Shown here: positions 32,169 through 34,304 of the stretch, in pieces
Layout: the number at the start of each line of letters is the position of its first letter
Numbering within the stretch: position 1 is the first letter of the stretch
From: an uncultured Ignavibacteria bacterium
GTDB lineage: Bacteria; Bacteroidota; Ignavibacteria; Ch128b
Reading direction: 5' to 3'
Assembly (NCBI GenBank): GCA_937944105.1
Contig: CALDZP010000091.1
Location: forward strand, 1 to 34,304
Length of the DNA stretch: 34,304 nucleotides
Position numbers and translations under genes: made by a program
The notes under the pieces: model-generated
Told to the model about the DNA's origin: nothing
The model's input: the letters and a program-made list of their open reading frames with translations, nothing else
The model's database searches: none

Positions 32169-32369
32169 ATGGAAAAAATAAATTACGATATTTTAGTGCG
32201 GAAAGATGGAGATAATAAATACGCTGCATTTTGTCCACAGTTAAATATTCTGGTTAAGGGCGCTTCTCATGAAGAAGTTGAACTCGAGGTTAGGAAACGC
32301 ATTCAAGCGTATTTAGAACAAAAGGAACTCAAACAAGAATTGGATAAAGAAAAAAATATTCTTTACTGA
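32169..32369 (+). CDS. HicB-like small protein (orphan antitoxin type)
   Basis: Only 66 residues: YDILVRKDGDNKYAAFCPQLNILVKGASHEEVELEVRKRIQAYLEQ fits the HicB partial RNase-H fold (beta strand, D/E-rich turn, CPQL in place of CPDL, G-x-S/T-x-E-E helix). It lacks the C-terminal DNA-binding helix-turn-helix of full HicB antitoxins, and no HicA toxin gene precedes or follows it. AAAGGTGG lies before the ATG. Similar solo HicB-like proteins are widespread; a toxin-antitoxin role is not supported here. The last 20 residues are a charged helix rich in Lys and Glu. Confidence 0.75.
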   Translation: MEKINYDILVRKDGDNKYAAFCPQLNILVKGASHEEVELEVRKRIQAYLEQKELKQELDKEKNILY

Positions 32370-32537
32370 AATATCGTATCTTGATTATTAAATAAAATAA
32401 TATTAAATAACATTTAGAATTTTTGATTCGGTGAGAAAGAGAATGATTTTTATGGGGCATCAAAAAAGATTCGACTTTCTTTATCTTAATATTAAATTAA
32501 CTAGTAGGAGTCATCAATAAACAAAGGAGAGCTCATT

Positions 32538-34304
32538 ATGATAAAAAACATACATTACTCAAAAAAGCTCACTGTATTATTTCTAACTTTTTTGCTTATG
32601 ATTTTTTCAACGAGCATTGTTAAAGCTCAAATTACTACATTATGGGAAAAATCAAAATCAAACGGTAACTTGCCAGCATTTTTCGGAACCAACACTGAAA
32701 GGGGTTTTGCTTATGGATTTGTTGGGGGAAATCATAGGTTATATGTTGTTAAAAATAACCCTGTATCAGTAATAGTTTTAAATGCTACAAATGGAGATTC
32801 AGTAGGAACATTAAATGTAACGGGAATCTCTGGTGGAACTTTTGCTTTAAATGATATTGAAGTTTCTCAAGATGGGGTCATATTTGGATGTAATTTAACC
32901 ACAAGTGCATCAACCACAGCATTTAAAGTTTATATGTGGACTAATGAAAGTGCAACTCCTACCCAGATTATAAATTATACTGGTGCAGCTTATCGATTAG
33001 GAGATTTATTTACTGTAGTGGGCTCGCTAACTGATAATTCAGTTGCAATATATGCTGCACAATCAGGGGGAGTAAATGTTGTTAAATTTACTACAACAGA
33101 CGGTGGAACTACGTGGAGTTCTTCAGTAATTACAGCAAGCGGTTTTACAAGTTTTGGAACTGTGCCAAAAATTTATCCCTCTAATTCCGGTTTCTGGGTA
33201 AATGGTACTGGCCAAAATTTAAGACAACTAACCGCTACTGGTTCTTTAGTAGGTGCTACTGATTTTAACTTAGTTCCATCAAATAGTAATTCATTGGTTT
33301 ACTTTACTTCAGGAAGTAAAGAATATTTAGTACAATTCTTGTACGGTCCAGGAACAGCTATAACATCTACGGCATCATTTTTTGAGAGAGCTTTTATCTT
33401 GGATGTAACTTATGGTTATGCACAAGTAATGAATGTAGGATTTACTCCGTTTTTAGGCGATAATGCTAACACTAATGGGACAGGTGATGTTGCTATTAGA
33501 AATAATGGTGATGGTACATTTACAGTATACGTTTTAGCAACAAACAACGGTATTGGGGCTTATACTGTGAATCCTGCAGGTTTAACAGGAATTCTTACAC
33601 CACCTGCACTTGAAACCTTCGCTGCATTCTGGCCACCGGCTAATTGGACAAGGTTTACGGGATTCTTGGGTAATCCAGCAGTTCTAACTTCAGTCACTGC
33701 AGGTTGGGTGCCTGATGATTTTGGAAATATTACCTCTCCAATAAACAGATCAGCAAAATTAAATATCTATGGGACTTCAATTCGACATTGGTTTGTATCT
33801 CCAACTATTAATCTCGGTTCAGGTTCAACAAATTATCAACTGGAGTTTGATCTGGCTTTAACAAAATTTGGCCAAACTACTCAGGATACATTAGGTGTAG
33901 ATGACACATTGGCCGTATTAATTTCAACCGATAATGGTCAAACTTGGTCAACTAGCAACATTCTAAAATTGTATACATATGAAAACTTTATTCCACCAAA
34001 TGGAATGCGTGAAATTATCCCATTAACAGGTTACTCTGGTCTTGTCAAGATTGCTTTTTATGGTTCAAGTACTGTCTCCAATAAAGATAATGATATTTTT
34101 GTTGATAATTTTCAAATAAAAGAACTCGTAACGACTCCACAATTGAGTGTTGATCCATCTTCAAAAGATTTTGGTGAACTTCAAATTAATACAACTTCAC
34201 AACCACAAAACTTTTCATTATTAAACAGTGGTGCAGGGACATTGATTATTAATTCAGTGGCTTTAACGGGTACAGATTTTTCTCAATTTGTTTTAACGGA
34301 TAAC
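32538..34304 (+). CDS. Large secreted protein with choice-of-anchor domains (3' partial)
   Basis: Open from the ATG at 32538 (AAAGGAGAG about 8 bases upstream) to the window end, 589 residues visible. Residues 1-30 are a signal peptide: basic KNIHYSKK, hydrophobic LTVLFLTFLLMIFS, cleavage after VKA before Gln31. Residues about 40-350 form a beta-rich repeat domain with an Asp-box-like TTDGGTTW, as in sialidase/BNR propellers. Residues about 360-525 look like a MAM/choice-of-anchor-J jelly roll, with AFWPPANWTRF, WFVSPTINLGSGS, a second STDNGQTW and NDIFVDNFQI. From about 535 a choice-of-anchor-D/HYDIN-type Ig domain begins (LSVDPSSKDFGELQI...LLNSGAGTLIINSV). In this group such proteins usually end in a type IX secretion sorting domain, which would lie beyond the window. 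Confidence 0.85.
   Translation, partial: MIKNIHYSKKLTVLFLTFLLMIFSTSIVKAQITTLWEKSKSNGNLPAFFGTNTERGFAYGFVGGNHRLYVVKNNPVSVIVLNATNGDSVGTLNVTGISGGTFALNDIEVSQDGVIFGCNLTTSASTTAFKVYMWTNESATPTQIINYTGAAYRLGDLFTVVGSLTDNSVAIYAAQSGGVNVVKFTTTDGGTTWSSSVITASGFTSFGTVPKIYPSNSGFWVNGTGQNLRQLTATGSLVGATDFNLVPSNSNSLVYFTSGSKEYLVQFLYGPGTAITSTASFFERAFILDVTYGYAQVMNVGFTPFLGDNANTNGTGDVAIRNNGDGTFTVYVLATNNGIGAYTVNPAGLTGILTPPALETFAAFWPPANWTRFTGFLGNPAVLTSVTAGWVPDDFGNITSPINRSAKLNIYGTSIRHWFVSPTINLGSGSTNYQLEFDLALTKFGQTTQDTLGVDDTLAVLISTDNGQTWSTSNILKLYTYENFIPPNGMREIIPLTGYSGLVKIAFYGSSTVSNKDNDIFVDNFQIKELVTTPQLSVDPSSKDFGELQINTTSQPQNFSLLNSGAGTLIINSVALTGTDFSQFVLTDN

Overview
AT-rich chromosomal window (roughly 30% G+C by eye) that most resembles a member of the Ignavibacteria/Bacteroidota-Chlorobi (FCB) group. 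The support is family content (DUF2851 protein, TIGR02757 protein, 2-oxoacid:ferredoxin oxidoreductase, LhgO, a long secreted protein ending in choice-of-anchor domains, a fused transporter/spermidine-synthase-like protein) and several upstream elements of the form TAnnTTTG, the -7 box known from Bacteroidota promoters. No phage, insertion sequence or CRISPR array was seen. Species is not assigned.

Layout. (1) 1-255: the end of a GIY-YIG endonuclease gene runs into a copy of a tRNA-Ser 3' end whose T-loop is split by two small tandem hairpins, followed at once by the first codons of a second, dead GIY-YIG gene. (2) 710-3339: rfbA-rfbC-lhgO, tightly packed, then a CAT-anticodon tRNA and its terminator. 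(3) 3588-6109 (-): a two-gene 2-oxoacid:ferredoxin oxidoreductase with the gamma domain fused to beta. (4) 6303-8596: pyrF and a DUF2851 gene. (5) 8593-10986 (-): etfB-etfA and a DUF151 nuclease-like gene. (6) 11075-11637: clpS and tRNA-Ser(CGA). (7) 12299-16760: an unrecognised lipoprotein, a CapA-like phosphoesterase (-), pdxJ and a TIGR02757 gene. (8) 17064-23487: a peptide-use block, with an OPT transporter, then a PqqD-like protein, a PepD dipeptidase, an MFSD1-like permease and an M29-type aminopeptidase in one packed run. (9) 23537-27646 (-): a three-gene operon of an opine-dehydrogenase-like enzyme, a cobalamin-binding mutase-like enzyme and an asparagine-synthetase-like ligase without its glutaminase cysteine. 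(10) 27944-34304: an HGSNAT-like membrane protein, the fused transporter/spermidine-synthase/TPR protein (-), a lone HicB-like protein and the start of a large secreted protein cut by the window end.

The window reads mostly as a core genome of a peptide- and amino-acid-using heterotroph: peptides enter and are cut (block 8), 2-oxoacids are oxidised to acyl-CoA with ferredoxin (block 3), and ETF carries flavoprotein electrons (block 5). The two places most likely to hold undescribed biology are the opine-DH/B12/ligase operon, which looks like a dedicated route for an amino-acid-derived compound, and the tRNA-Ser-linked GIY-YIG unit at the left edge.
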